From contig VSDK01004430.1 in the NCBI GenBank assembly GCA_009767595.1, positions 86,960 to 150,959 on the forward strand: 64,000 bases of DNA, read 5' to 3'. Positions 1 through 12,679 of this stretch are shown here, in pieces. A program made the position numbers and the translations under genes. Each line of letters opens with the position of its first letter. The stretch's first letter is position 1. The notes under the pieces are model-generated. The model saw only the letters and a program-made list of their open reading frames with translations. It was not told where the DNA came from and made no database searches. The stretch is from Symbiodinium kawagutii (lineage: Eukaryota > Sar > Dinophyceae > Suessiales > Symbiodiniaceae).

Positions 1-373
1 GTGGGCAAAATCGTGACCCGCGACAGTTTGAAGGAGAATCACAAACTTCTTCGACCAGCCATCCGCTACCTTGGACTCAGAGTGTCAGTGCCCACTTGTC
101 AAATACATGTTCGGGAACTATATGCGTTCATGGGCATTGAGTGCCCAAGCATCTTGTCAAATTTAGGTCTCAGATCTGTCAAATATTACATGCATGACTT
201 CACTTTACAGAAGATCCCAATTGGTCCAGTTTTGTGTGTAAATCTTTCCATGCATGCATGGGTGTGTGTGTGTGTGCACGGCACTTATTTATGCAGGGGC
301 AAGGCAAGATATGGGTTCTTACTGATTCTCCTGCCTGCATTGGTCTATCTTAGGCAGCACATCTGATCTTCAG

Positions 374-3300
374 GGATGGTTGCTTCGCCGGTTGCTAAGT
401 GCTGTGTCCCGAGTATGTGGTCGTCCTTACCGACCAAGGGATCCAGTGATTCGTGAGATTTGCAGCTGGGCAGGGGTTGAGTGGCCAGAACCTGATAGAT
501 CCAAGACACAACCTCAAATTGAAGATGATGAAGAGTATGAGGAGGAGGAAAGTGAGGAGGAGTTTACGGATGATGATGAGTTGCTCGAACATGTTCCTGT
601 AGGCACTGGCTAGCCAAAATCTCTGAGATGGTTGAGACGGTTTTAACCAAACATATAATCAATAGGGAATGGTCATTCAACAGGCTGTATCACAATTCTT
701 CGATTCCAGCTCACATCAGCTCTTCATGTTCGATTTAATCCCAGGGATCAACCAGTGGGGTAGTCGGTGCCTGTCTATGGTTACCAACTCATGCTAGGTT
801 CCCCTCCCTCCCAAACCCCTGGATCCTTTCTGATATGATTCATTTTCAATCCTGACAGGTGATATTGCTGAAGATGACAAGAAGGATCATTTGGAGGTCT
901 CGAAGGTACACCCATCCCAGCAACCTGGGTCTCAGGCCGTGGCAGCTGTGGCATCTGCTGATGGCACTGCATCCTCTCCGGCCTCGGTGGTGAAGACTCC
1001 ACCGCCCAGGTTGAACAAAGGCATTAGTGGCAGGGTGGGGGATTTCAGATTGTGTTCATCCAGGTGTCCATATATCAATATTCAGCTTTGGCAGTCAACT
1101 TGCACCAACCAGCTACATTAAATCTAACAGCAGTGGAAGATGTTGACTTGATATTGCGCTTTTGGTTGACCTGCAGGGGCCTTGGACATGACACCGTCAC
1201 CTCTGACTGGCCCAGTAGTTTCCTCAGCAATTTAATCATCTTATAAAAGGACAATTTGCTTGTGATGATTGCTTACCTATACTGTGATGATTCATCCCCT
1301 TTTCAAAGCACTTAGGTAGAGAAGAGAAAACGTCAGGCTTTATTGCTGCTGGAGCTCCAGTTTCAAGAACTGCAGCTGAAGAAGCTGCAACGAGCACGCC
1401 AATTGAAACAACAATCAATGATCCCTAGCAGGCCACCCTCTTACAGCCCAGCCAACCCAGATGAGATGGAAACCCAGCCGATGGAGTTCAACCCACTGGC
1501 TACTTTGGACCTGGTTCCTGAAAAATGCGCAGTCTTTGAGGCTGGGCAATTGGCAGCTTGTTGGCAGTTGTACTTGGCTTAGTCCCATCATTCCCTCAAT
1601 CCAAGAACCTTTGCATCCCCTGTGAGCTTTTGTGTGGACATATGTAGCTAGAACAAGGCCATGTAGCCAGGTAGATGCATAGATATCTTAGATTGATCAA
1701 CAAAAAAAGCTGGATCTGAGATCGATCATATTCTAGGCTGCAATAGTACCAAACACATCATATAGTTAATTGTCTTCCTGTGGGTTTTGAAAAAATAGAT
1801 GATAGGGATCAAGCACATGCACGAATTGTAGGGTGGTGGCAAACAGGAAAACAGATGGACATAATTGAACATGTAGATTTTATAGTTTGGTAAGGAAAGA
1901 TGCCCGTATATGGACTGATAATTCTTGATAGATCTGATGCAGCAAAAGCTGATTTTGCCACTAGCACCTGTACCATTCAGAGAAATAGTTTATGCTATAC
2001 ATACACCTTTAAAAGATATACAAACACTCCATAGTTCTGATCAGGCACCCATATACTTGCCATGCAACTGCTGCTGTCAGGGCGGAAGTGGGAAGGAAGA
2101 GAAGGCTGAAGGGAAGATAGCTGAAGACAAGCAGGCAGATCAACATGGACCTCAAGTTGGCCAGGATGAAGCAAAGCCCCTTGAAGAGAAGCAGACCAAA
2201 CACGATGCCACACCTGTTACACCATGTGGTGAAGATGAAACCATGCCACCGGAGGATGAGGAGGCTGAAGAGAAGGACAAAGCGACTGCAGCTGAAGATG
2301 AAGAAAAACCACAGGAGGTTGAGGAGGCTGAAGAGAAGAACAAAGCGACTGCAGCTGAAGATGAAGCAACGCCACAGGAGGTTGAGGAGGCTGAAGAGAA
2401 GGACAAAGTGACTGCAGCTGAAGATGACAAAAAGCCACAGGAGGATGAGGAGGCTGAAGAGAAGGACAAAGCCACTGCAGCTGAAGATGACAAAAAGCCA
2501 CAGGAGGATGAGGAGGCTGAAGAGAAGGACAAAGCGACTGCAGCTGAAGATGACAAAAAGCCACAGGAGGATGAGACAGAAGAAAAGGCTGCAAATGAAG
2601 AAAAACAACATGATGATGAGGAGGCTGAAGAGAAGGACAAAGCGACTGCAGCTGAAGATGAAGAAAAGCCACAGGAGGATAAGGAGGGCGGAGTTGGAAA
2701 GCGTGGAGAGGAGACTGAGGAGGTGGTTGCGGCTAAAGCAGCCAAGACAGGCAAAGGCAAAGGTGCAGAAAGACAAATGAAGCAACTGGAGTTGAAGGAA
2801 TTGAAAGCTGCAGTTTGGACATCTCGAACTTCCAACAAAGGCAACGGCAAAGGACATTTGTCTTCGTGCCCTGCAGAGACTGCAAACGGTTCTGAATGCG
2901 GAGAAGAACTTCGAGAAAAAGAGGAAGGTAAGAAGCATGAGGAGAAGATGATGCCAAATTCCAAGTTGCAGAACAATGTTGAGAAGCCAAAGGAATGGGA
3001 CAAACCCATGGACTTTGTTACTGCTGCAGTTCAGCAGCCGCCAAAGCCAAAAGGAAGAAAGCCAGGGAAGAAAGCAAAGGCCAAAGGCGAGAAGGATGAG
3101 GCTGATGCTGAAGAGCAAGAAGATAAATCCAAGACCAGAAAAAGGCGAACTCGGAATGCCAGGAACAAAACAGATGAGGATGACGTGGCAGGAGACGAGG
3201 TGACGAAGTTGAAAGACGACAAAGTTGATCAAAAAGTGCCAAGTACCAAGAGAGCCAAAAGTGGTGAGGCTGAACACAATGCAGCGCCAAAGAAGAAAGC

Positions 3301-3706
3301 AAAGAGGGATGGGGCAGCCCTGGCCAAGAAGAAGCAGGAAGCAAAGAAGGATGAGGATGGAGAACATGAGAAAAGCCCTCCTGAGGCAAAGCGCAGGCGC
3401 CGCTCCAAGCCTGAATCTTCCAAGCTTAAGAAGAGCCTTGAGGAAGGAAAAGAATCTGAACCAAAGGAAGTCGATAAGAAGCCAAAGGAATCCCAGGCAT
3501 TGAAGGAAGGCAAAGAAGCATCTGATGAGAGAGAAGAGAAGGGTGAGGCAAAGGAGACAGAGACCAAGACAGACAAAAAGAACCGATCTGAGGCAGAAGC
3601 CAAGAGAATCCGTAAATGCGGTGCTTATAACAAAGCAAGAAAGAAAGCATTGGCTGAGGGAAAGAATGCTGAAGAAGCTAAAGAGATCGGCAGGGCAGTT
3701 GCTTGA
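374..3706 (+). CDS. Gene A: multi-exon acidic/basic low-complexity protein (5' end outside window)
   Basis: Function not recognised. Exons read by eye: about 374-602, 859-1034, 1316-1540 and about 2081-3706 (stop TGA). The first exon follows CAG and encodes WLLRRLLSAVSRV, a 'PRDP' motif and a run of Asp/Glu. Its donor is GC; joining G|GT to exon 2 keeps the frame (VPVGDIAEDD). Exon 3 is helical and Leu/Gln/Lys rich, then Pro rich. The last exon is extremely rich in Lys, Glu and Ala, carries 21-residue repeats, many KKAK/KRRRR clusters that look like nuclear-localisation signals, and ends in a Lys-rich tail with one Cys (RKCGAYNKARKKAL). The first exon matches gene A' on the minus strand (DAWYIKKLFTYACKKS), so the two are probably paralogues although their C-termini differ. 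Earlier exons lie before base 1 or are not recognisable in 1-373. A DNA- or RNA-associated nuclear role is a guess from composition. Confidence 0.6.
2252..2690 (+). repeat. 63-bp in-frame tandem repeat in gene A
   Basis: Six copies of a 63-bp unit, five contiguous, then one after a degenerate spacer, each encoding a variant of EEAEEKDKATAAEDDKKPQ plus two residues. Copies differ by few bases and the frame is never broken, so the array expands by whole codons. The opposite strand is open only because of this composition. Confidence 0.9.
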
Positions 3707-5342
3707 CAAGCTTTGGTGCCCTGCATTCCCTGCTAGATACGTTAATCACACATCACATGCTATTATGAAGGAATGAAGAATCAAGAGCAGTATATGCTGT
3801 TTTAGTTGACTATTATGTGGGGTGAAACGTTTACATATCATTGATATCGGCAGGCCAGTGGAGAATACTTCTCATCAAGGCTGGATTTCTACTTCATTCT
3901 GTCCTACACATCAAAAAGGGGTTGTTTGCCATTGGTCCTTGGTATTCCTGCTTCCATTCTGTATCCCTGATCAACTTACCAATTGTTTTGCTATTATATA
4001 TGCCCCTGAGTCAGGAACTTGTTTATATCGAACTGTTTGCTCTAGTCAGCCCAGGCTTACGAAGCTTGTCCCTGAAGTTGTGCGGCCAAAGGAGATTTGG
4101 GGTGTGGTGCTGGTGGGGAAGCTAGCTCCATGTTTCAAGGAGCTGCCTTGAAACAGGCAGTTCTAGAATCTAGAACTGATCTTTGGGTAATTTACATTGG
4201 ACCCTGTATGTTTCCATACGGGCTGTGAAATCTCAGCAATCACATGGCATGCTGCCTGCCGACAGCAAAGAGCGCAATGCATGCTCCGGAGTTCAAGTAC
4301 CCTGTGCTTTTGGGAATACAACTGGGAATACAAATGGGAACCCTGCAAACCAACTCTGGGCCCTGGATTCACTTGGGAAAGTATCCACTGCCAATCATAA
4401 GCAGGTTACACAACTGATCATGTTGAACATCTGAAATGGGAAACTTGCATATGGCCTGTCAAAACACCAGCTATTGTATGGCATGCTGACGGTTGGCTGA
4501 AAGCAAAGTGTGAATGATACGACTACTTTGTTCTTTTGGGTTTTCACAAATCATAGTGGGGATTGGCATCAATTCCACCAGCAGATTCCACCCAAGAAGT
4601 GCCAACGTACCCACTACCGATTCGAGATCAATCATAACCAGTTTTTGCAAGTCGCTCTTGAAGCATGACCAGCAAACTCCACCATGATTTGGTGTCTGGG
4701 CTTTCCCACGCAGGTCATGCCGGAGCGATGGTTGGCACGCTTGGCGTCCTGCAGTGGGCCCACCATGTTTGGATTTCCTGCAAATGAGTGTGAGTATGAT
4801 GGGATTCCCAATGCTACTCTGGCTATCTACGGGTTGGCAGGTTTTGGGGCACCCCTCCTTTTTAGAAACGATGATCAAAGAGCAACATTGTCTTGCGTGA
4901 ATTTGTAGGCACCTTTTCATTTGAGATTGGCATTTGGGTTCAAACTCGAAAGCTCGAAACATCACAACCATTTTGGAGACCGGATGCCTCTGCAAAGATC
5001 AGAATCCTTTGTGCTGCCGCTGTATCAACTACAGGCACCAAAGGCAGGGACCTTTACATATGTGAACTACTTTTGTTTACTTCTTTCTTCAAGTTCAAGG
5101 TGGCCATATTTCTTCTTGAACTGCCCCAATAATCCTTAATAGTATCAAGTATCTGTGGGGTAAGGATGGTGATATTGAACCAGGAAATGGATCCCTCTCT
5201 TATTCTCCTGACACGTTTTTGTGTGCAGTTGTTTGTGGCGATTGTCTGGGACTTACTGCTGCCTGCTGTTCAATCAAGCATGCATATGGCATGTGCAAGA
5301 GAGTATGCAAGCTAGTGTTGATTTGCTAATGCACCTCTTAAG
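3707..5342. other. Intergenic stretch between genes A and B
   Basis: No gene could be supported. Short open frames exist on both strands (for example around 4020-4150 and 4690-4900) but have no repeated, conserved or splice-consistent structure. Unrecognised 5' exons of gene B could lie here. Confidence 0.5.
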
Positions 5343-7584
5343 GTATTGCTGATCCAGTGGATGCAACCTGTTGAGATGCGCTGGCAATTCGTTGAACTCT
5401 TCAGTGGTGTGGGAAATGTTTCGGCGGCTTTCCGGGATGCTGGCTATGCTACTTGTAGCTTTGATAAGCTGACAGGAAGTGAGATGGACTTTTCCACACC
5501 CTCTGGATTTGCGTTTGGGTCTCAAAACTGGTAACTCGTTTGATCATCCATGAATGCCTCTATGCCCTCCAAGGTTGGCAATTTGGATCTGCATGTGTGC
5601 AGGACTGAAGCTTGGGTTGGTGATCGGCCTAGGATTGCGGCTGATGGGAAACCATGGCAAATTTGAAGGGTTAATACCCCTGTGAATCAAGCATGCGGGT
5701 TTCAGTGTCCTGCCAGTTCTGGGTTACCAGGTGTGACTTATACGTTATGTGTTGCAAAATGTATTTGGGTGCTCTGATGAAATTGCAGGGGGAATGGTGT
5801 TTAACTATATCTTGAAATAGTATACAATAGGGTTGTGTGGCTACATTGTCAAACGGCAACTTGCAGTATGTGTCAACTGATTCCAAACGGAAGCCGCTCT
5901 CTATGAGAATCGTGTTGTACATGGTAAGTTTGTACAGATCTACATTAGTACTCAGGTTGATAGCTGGGATTGGTTGTAAACACCCCCGAACTATTCACAA
6001 ATTAGCTTGTTTGGCTACTTATCCCCATGAAAAGTAAATCGGTGAAGATTAAACAAACCGCTGGTATTTGGGCCATGAACAAATTGAATTTATATACTAT
6101 GATGTCAGTGGTTTGTCAACATGGGTTCCACTTACATCTAACAAACCACACATAACCCGATGTTCTCCAGGGATGCATATAGGGGTATATATGGGTGCAA
6201 CAAATATCTTTCAACCCAGTTGTTAAAAATATATAGAGTAAACTTGTTTGGTGATTCATATATACAACATGTTTGTCATACTTTAGGACACATCCTATGT
6301 ATGATCATGTATTTATTTGTTTTATGTACACTATGTTTAAATATAGTGTAACTAGTTCCATATATGATGCATTTGTGAATGGAGCTTCTGCCCTCTTTCA
6401 TCCCGCAGGACCTGGCTGTTTGTTCCTCTTGGCTCCGGAATGTGGGCCCTGGGGCCGAGTAGCGAGGGGAACGACGATGCGCAGTGTCATCAACCCACTG
6501 GGAATTAGCATTCCCTTCGTGCTAAATGCCAACCTCCATATTTCCAGGCCATAAAAGTGATGATTGGTGGCTTCTTGCTCAAGATGATACACAAATATCA
6601 CAATATATCGATTTTGATATTAGTATTTATATATAATACTTGATCAGTTGTTGTCGTCAGGCTCGCGCTACTGGTACTCTTGATAGAGTCTGTCCATGGG
6701 ACTTGGTTGCTGGAGCAGCCAGCTGGATCAGTTGATGTACTCCCACTGCATCCACGATTGAACTGGCTGTTCAACGAAATCCTGTATGTACCTAGGCTTT
6801 GATACTCAAGTAATTTGAAGTAATAAAGCATGACCTAATTTTGTACATGTTTAACTCCTGCATCTAAGGTCTTTCGTGAAGACTTTTGGATGGGCCACCA
6901 TGGTTGCAAGTCCCCAAAGAGAACTGCTATGTGGTCAGCTTCACCAACAATGGTCCAACGACTTGTCAGACACCAAGACAATATTATAGGTAATTCTCTC
7001 AACAGTCACTGCTAGCATGCCCTTGCGTAAGGATGGGGGTCGAATGTCCCAGATTGAGAAAGAGGCCTACAACCTTCAAACTACGCGTGTGAAACCCAAG
7101 GGTGGGTAACTGACAATTCTGCCAACAAACTACGCTCTTTAAGTATGGTAACCAAGGTCGGTATACAGATGCTGAAGGAAAACCAAGGTTTCAGGGTGCT
7201 GCTGGTTTGAAAGAATCAGGGCAAGGATCTTAGTTTGATTGCAGCTGAGTGGCCTAGTACTTGCTATAGGCTGGGATGTGGAATTTGTTTTGGCTAAGGG
7301 TCTACACCTATCAATTTGGCGTGAACCTCATTGAAGCTTTGAAGTGGAACCGGATCAGGGCCACAGTGAGAAACAAGAAACGTGTAGATCCCTTGTGGAC
7401 GGATGTATACATCTTTTCCAAAATGGAATGTGATGACATGTGGCAGGATGCTGCTCTTTTTGACTGCTATGTTTACTTGCGTTATGCTGCGGCTGTCCCA
7501 AACAGTTGGCATTCCGCTTTTGCCAACTTTGATCAAGAGCTGGCTTCACTTGGATTCCAATGTCCATGCTTTCCAGGTGTGTGA
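5343..7584 (+). CDS. Gene B: methyltransferase-like dinoflagellate family protein, plus copy
   Basis: Multi-exon gene read by eye. Exon 1 (after AAG at 5340-5342) has FVELFSGVGNVSAAFRDAGY followed by an acidic turn (SFDKL), the pattern of SAM-binding motif I in cytosine-C5 methyltransferases. Later exons: a short helical one near 5603-5668; about 6411-6547 with LLAPECGPWGRVARGTTMRS, holding a Cys where C5 methyltransferases have the PCQ cysteine; about 6661-6786 (LIESVHGTWLLEQPAGS...HPR); about 6870-6990 (FREDFWMGHHGCKSPKRTA); about 7032-7102 (acceptor phase unresolved); about 7144-7205 (RYTDAEGKPRFQG); and 7301-7584 (VYTYQFGVNLIEAL...RYAAAVPNSW, stop). Frame is kept across GC-donor introns, for example TCCAG|GC...CAG|GCTC giving Arg, and TCAGG|GC...AAG|GGTC giving Gly. 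All these blocks recur in order in B' on the minus strand. Methyltransferase activity is inferred from two motifs only; the usual ENV motif was not identified. The start codon is not certain. Confidence 0.72.
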
Positions 7585-7714
7585 CCTTCACATACCAGCT
7601 GTTCAATTTGTGTGGTCGCAATCCCTCAAGCTTTGGAGTATTCCATTTTTGGTATATATGATCATTAATTTGTGGTTTATAGGTAAAATTGGGTCCAATA
7701 CAATCCAAAAGCAT

Positions 7715-7800
7715 TTTTTTTGGTCCAAAACCAACCCGCAAAACGGACGCAAAAACCCGCAACTAGCGCACAAAAACCCGCAAACGGACGCAAATCAGGA
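7715..7800 (+). repeat. Short direct repeats of CGCAAAAACCCGCAAACGGACGC type
   Basis: Between genes B and C a run of AACCCGCAAA and ACGGACGCAAA words is repeated two to three times (for example at about 7735-7760 and 7770-7795). It resembles a degenerate minisatellite. No coding role is seen. Confidence 0.6.
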
Positions 7801-8115
7801 TTTCTGCCCTGAGGGAATGTGACCACATTGAACATATACAGCGCTTTTGGGGGTTCGAAGATGCAAAAAGCATAGCTTATGCTATTGCTTTGTGTTAACT
7901 AGATTCGTTTTTGACATTCCTTTCAACCAGCATTCCTTTTTTCGCCTTTGGGGATCTAAGATGTTAACCATGCGGCACTTGATTGATGGAAAGGTCATGA
8001 AGCCCTTTGGTGCATGAACCAGAGATATATATCCTATGATCCTTTGGAATGTCTATGGCTCAAATTTTCATAGATGAGGCCTTGTTTGACTTTCGATCGG
8101 GGGGTGCAACAAATA

Positions 8116-11100
8116 ATGGCATCCGTAGATGCTGAAGATGATGCAGCCTTGGAGCTACAACTCAAGGACAATAGGGATCCTACCACTGGCAGCTGGTGAA
8201 TGTCAATCAACTTCCTTTTGAATACGTGTTTAATTTGGTGATCAACCATATGATGTCATAGTGGTACGTCCATGGTATGCAGGAGACTGCAGAAAGGATA
8301 GCCAGACTCCAACGAGAACTTGGTGCACTGGATGGAGAATCTGATGGCTTGCCTGCAGGTGTATGGATGACAATGATTCATGTTTGAACCTGGTTATTAG
8401 TTGTTTAATGGACCCCTTCACCATAACATTGTTTGATTGATCTTTAGCTGACCCTGTCTGACTGCAGGCAGCCATTTCCACGAGCCTCGAGCTGCAGGAC
8501 ACTTTGTCCCAGGTTTGCCACGTGCCTCAGCCGGGGACTTTCGTCGCTTCAACTCGCCGCAAGTAACATTGAGGATGGACTCATCTGAGAGTCTGGAAGT
8601 CGCAGGTGGGGGTAGCACCTATTTGGCCACACCCGTGCACACCCCCAAGGCAAGTGTTATGGTGAATTCCCCACCAGCTAGTGATGCTGGTGTTGACAAA
8701 AGCCCTGCTAGCTCGTTGTGCCCAGAGGCTGTGTTTGTGATTGAGTACGCTGAAGGCAATTGGCAATTCATCTTGCAAAGTGCTGTGAGAAATTTCAACC
8801 CAAAAACCCATCACATCAGGGATGTCATTGATAATGTGTACATTTTTCAAGATATGTATGGGAAACTTGACCACATCCCGTTGCCAAGTGATTTCCCTCT
8901 CCGCATTTGTCCTGGGTATTTGCCTCAAGCACCGGCTACAGCAACCACTCGAGCAAACCAAAGCGCACCAAGCGTGCATACCTCACCACCAGCACCAAAG
9001 GCATCTCCGTCAACAGCTGTGTCCAGTCCACCAAAGGCAGCAGCTGAAACACTTCCAGCAAGCCCACCTGAGCACCCAAAGGCATCTCCGTCAACAGCTG
9101 TGTCCAGTCCACCAAAGGCAGCAGCTGAAACACTTCCAGCAAGCCCACCTGAGCACCCAAAGGCATCTCCGTCAACAGCTGTGTCCAGTCCACCAAAGGC
9201 AGCAGCTGAAAAACTTCCAGCAAGCCCACCTGAGCACCCAAAGGCATCTCCGCCAACAGCTATGCCAAGTCCACCAAAGGCAGCAGCTGAAACACTTCCA
9301 ACAAACCCACCTGAGCACCCAAAGGCATCTCCGTCAACAGCTGTGTCCAGTCCACCAAAGGCAGCAGCTGAAGCAACAACACGTCATGCAGCACTGGCAC
9401 CAGCTCCAACATCTAAGCCATCACCAGACCCAGCTACGCTGGCTGCAAAACCGACCATGTATGAGGATGGAAGTTATTGGAAGAAACTTTGTGCTATGTT
9501 AGGTATTGTTTTACTTTGCAAACAGTTGATTTTAATAGAGTTTCAGGGTAAATTCCACCCAACCCCATTTTGCCCATTCACAAGTTGGTCATCTCAGGAT
9601 GGACAGGTATCTCAAGAGAGTTCAGAATGGCAAGGTCAAGGCTTCCCCCGAGGTGGTGAAGCTTTGGGGAACTGTGGCAGGCCGTTACTTGACTTTTTTG
9701 ATACTACATTCAGTCCATGCTATAGGTTGTTATCTTCCTTGTCGCCTGCTGCTTTCAAAACCAAGGTGAAAAGCTACATGAACTGTTGCTGTCCCAGGGT
9801 AGCATGGAGGCAGTCAATGTGACGATAGAACGGGAACACCTTCAAGAACTCGAACAAGATGTGGAGGGGGGCTGGCATACTGAAGGGTCCCTCAAACTCC
9901 TTCCTGGATGGGACCAGAGTCTAGGTGAAAATTATGTGCCCTTCCAACTTATCTCAGAACTTTCTTTAACAACAACGACTACTGCTTGGTATGATTCTGT
10001 GTGTTCCCAAATCTGACCATATTATACTAGTTATTGGTTGTACACACAAATGAGAATGCATTGGTTGATGTAATTGGTTATGTCTCTTTCCAACTTTTGT
10101 TTGGGACATGCTTCCAAGGACAATGGTCAAGAATGCCATTGCCTGGGCCAAAAACAATGGCTATTGTCGGGTGAATCCGGTTCATGGTGCTGAAGAGTAT
10201 CGGGTTAAGACGTTCGAGAAATTCAACCTCAAAGATCTTGAACGCACTCGGCATACTGCTAGCGCAGAGGTGGCTATGGAGGACATTTTCAACCTCACAA
10301 CTTGGTTTTGTTTTTTTTCCTCTCTCTGTCTCTCTGTGGGCTACTACTTGCCTGCACCTGATTTGGAGGATGCTGGTGGGTTGCTAGCGGATCCTGCGAT
10401 GGAGATCACTGAGACTGAAGTGCTCAGGACAGCCCCCACATGCAGTTTGTTTCTCCATTCATAAACTAGCCTAGTCAGGATGGGCGCTGTGCAAACGACG
10501 CCTGGTCTTGCTACCACTTCCAAAGCGGGTGGGAAAGATGCTTTCCCAGTCTTGCAAGTGGGGGCGTGCCCAATCAGTGCCTAGATCCACAAATTAATTT
10601 TCCAACATGTTGCTAACTTGTTTGGCTATACCTGGGGTGGGCTTGTCATTGCCTAGGTATGATTGGAGCTTTTCTTGAAGCAGGTGGGAGGAAAATGGAC
10701 AAGTGTGAGGATTTGAAAGAATCTAGCCTGCTTATACACCGATGCCACTTTAGGGTTCTTTGGTAGTTTGGCCTTGTGGCTCCTTCCTGGCTCAATTGGG
10801 GTTTTAGATTGCTAAGGAGAAGTTGCACACGATTGGCACTGATCGTGCCAAGCAGTTTACTCCTCAAACTTCGAGTGTTTGTACCGTTTCCTTGTTTAGG
10901 ATATTTCCTTGGCAATGGCCCCAGGATTCGATCAGAGTTAGAGACCAAGCTCAAGGAGTTCAATACCAAGTACCAGGAATTGCTGACAGCACAGGCTGAT
11001 TGTATGGATGGTGGCGTTCCATCTCAGTGTGGGCCTTGCTGAACTCATAGTCAAAGTATGTCAGTATAGTAAACTATTATGTATGTTAGATTGCTTTACT

Positions 11101-11461
11101 CAGGTCAATGCAGGACAGGATCAAAAACTGCATGATCGCACTTCAAAAGGCTGATGTGGCAATGAACAATTGCCAAATGCGGGCTAGGCTTGGAGCCAAT
11201 GCAACCAATGCATCCCATAAAGTTGTTACGCATGCATGCTGTGAATCCACCTTTGCTCTCCAATTTATGCGCAGGGCAGTGAAGCCTGAGGCAAAGCCAA
11301 AGGCTAAGAGCAAGGGAAAATCCAGACCGCGTAAGAAGGTGGCCAAGGCTGAGCCAAAAGAGCCACCTGAGGATTTGGCTGAAGAGGATGAGGAGGAGGA
11401 GGAAGAGGAGGAGGAAACTCCGCCCCCACGACCCAAGAAAAGGGCAAGGAAGTCAAAGTAA
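8116..11461 (+). CDS. Gene C: multi-exon dinoflagellate family protein with Pro-rich repeat exon and K/E tail
   Basis: Function unknown. The ATG at 8116 starts MASVDAEDDAALELQLKD, which aligns with the start of C' (MDGLDDKSDESLQRELQEL). Following exons: about 8281-8358 (TAERIARLQRELGALDGESD); about 8468-9488, a long exon with a 27-residue Ala/Pro/Ser repeat ending SYWKKLCA; about 9596-9678 (MDRYLKRVQNGKVKASPEVV); about 9768-9920 (EKLHELL...EREHLQELEQDVEGGWHTE); about 10130-10290 (AIAWAKNNGYCRVNPVHGAE); about 10355-10430; about 10920-11010 (SELETKLKEFNTKYQELL); about 11104-11180 (DRIKNCMIALQKADVAMNN); and about 11277-11461 with a basic then Glu-rich tail ending KKRARKSK. The frame closes across a GT intron (AT|GTTAGG) and a GC intron (GCAG|GCCG...AAG|GTGAA, giving VAGEKL). 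Exon order matches C'. The charged ends suggest a nuclear or nucleic-acid-associated protein, but no known domain is recognised. Confidence 0.68.
8998..9372 (+). repeat. 81-bp in-frame tandem repeat (Ala/Pro/Ser) in gene C
   Basis: Four full copies and one partial copy of an 81-bp unit encoding KASPSTAVSSPPKAAAETLP plus SPPE/HP residues. Copies 1 and 2 are nearly identical at the base level; copy 4 has diverged (PPTAMPSPP, TNPPE). The array keeps the frame. Confidence 0.92.
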
Positions 11462-12679
11462 ACCTTGTGGGGTTGCCTCGAAATTTTGATTGGTGCTTTT
11501 GGCTTTGAAACCGCTTTGGCAAAGCTACAGTGGTTGGGTCACTGTTTGTTTTACCAAAGTGTTCATTGGCCAGTGACCCATGCTTCCGGAACGATTGCAG
11601 CATTTGATGCGAGCGCACGTCGGGAAAATGTGTCCATATTTCAGCATATCGACTGGGTTGATTCAATCAAGTTTCGATGCACTTGCGTTGGCCTGTGGCT
11701 GCTAGATTCCAATGACTATTCAGCTTTGATTGCTCTTTGACTTGGGGTTTTCTCTCTTTCTCTCACTTGGGGACTGAACCATTTCATGTTTCACTACGCC
11801 TATCGCATGTCCAGCTTGGCACTTTTTTGAAAAATGGCTACTGCCAGGTCAAATGGAAGAGTTGCACTACCTGAAAGGCCTGCCCTTATCTGAGTTGTCT
11901 TCATTTAGCATCTTGATATCCCAAGTCAGTGGGCCTGATCTAGATGAAGATATATTACTTTAAAATATATATGTTGATGTTATCTTCCTTTTGTTCATCT
12001 TCCATATACATACTGTTGTCACCAGCAATGGCCTGTCACAAGCAGCCAATCACTGCTGAGCTGCCAGGCTTTGGGATTGGCCATCGTCTTGATGAAGCGG
12101 ATGATGCTGCCAAGGTTGCCGATGACCTGGCCCAGGAAATCGTGGGAGACTATCTGACAGGAGTGCTTTGGTCTTGTCTAGGTACTACCCCAACTGCAGG
12201 GCTGGGATGAACACATCCAAGTTTTAGCTACAATATCTTTCCTGCATATATGATCTGAACTATATATTGTTTTTTTACTAGCTACGTATCCATCAATGCA
12301 CATATTTGGTTCATGTGGATCATGTATTGTTTGTTTACATGATAGTGCATGTCATGATGCATACATGTAGATTATGGTGCATTTAGTTATGTACACAAAT
12401 GCATATGTATATGCGTAGAGCTTGTTCACATCCACTGGCAGTGGTCACTTAACTTATCGCTGGGGCTTTCACATATGAAGAATCTCGAGATCGAAATAAA
12501 TTGACCATGACTCTTTCGCACTATGTCTGCGATGTGTTGGAGAATGCTTGTGGTTTCTGCCAATCTTGGGATTCGAGGCTGAGTCTGCATACCGTGTTGG
12601 CAAAATTGCTGACATGATGTGTCGACTTCGGAAGACTAGACCCTCAGCAAAAATTATGAATTTATAAATAAATCACCAG
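11462..12679. other. Interval between genes C and D, with possible 5' exons of D
   Basis: No complete gene is seen. Around 12028-12180, after CAG, an open stretch encodes a helical acidic segment (DEADDAAKVADDLAQEIVGD) that could be an exon of gene D. Another open stretch lies at about 12487-12615. Neither could be joined in phase with confidence. Confidence 0.35.

Noticed and set aside
2009..3709. 566-codon minus-strand open frame rich in Leu, Phe and Ser
   Set aside because: It is the antisense of the Lys/Glu-rich repeat exon; lack of stops follows from GAG/AAG codon bias. No domain, no splice context on that strand.
11143..11436. Poly-Ser minus-strand frame
   Set aside because: Antisense of the Glu-rich tail of gene C.
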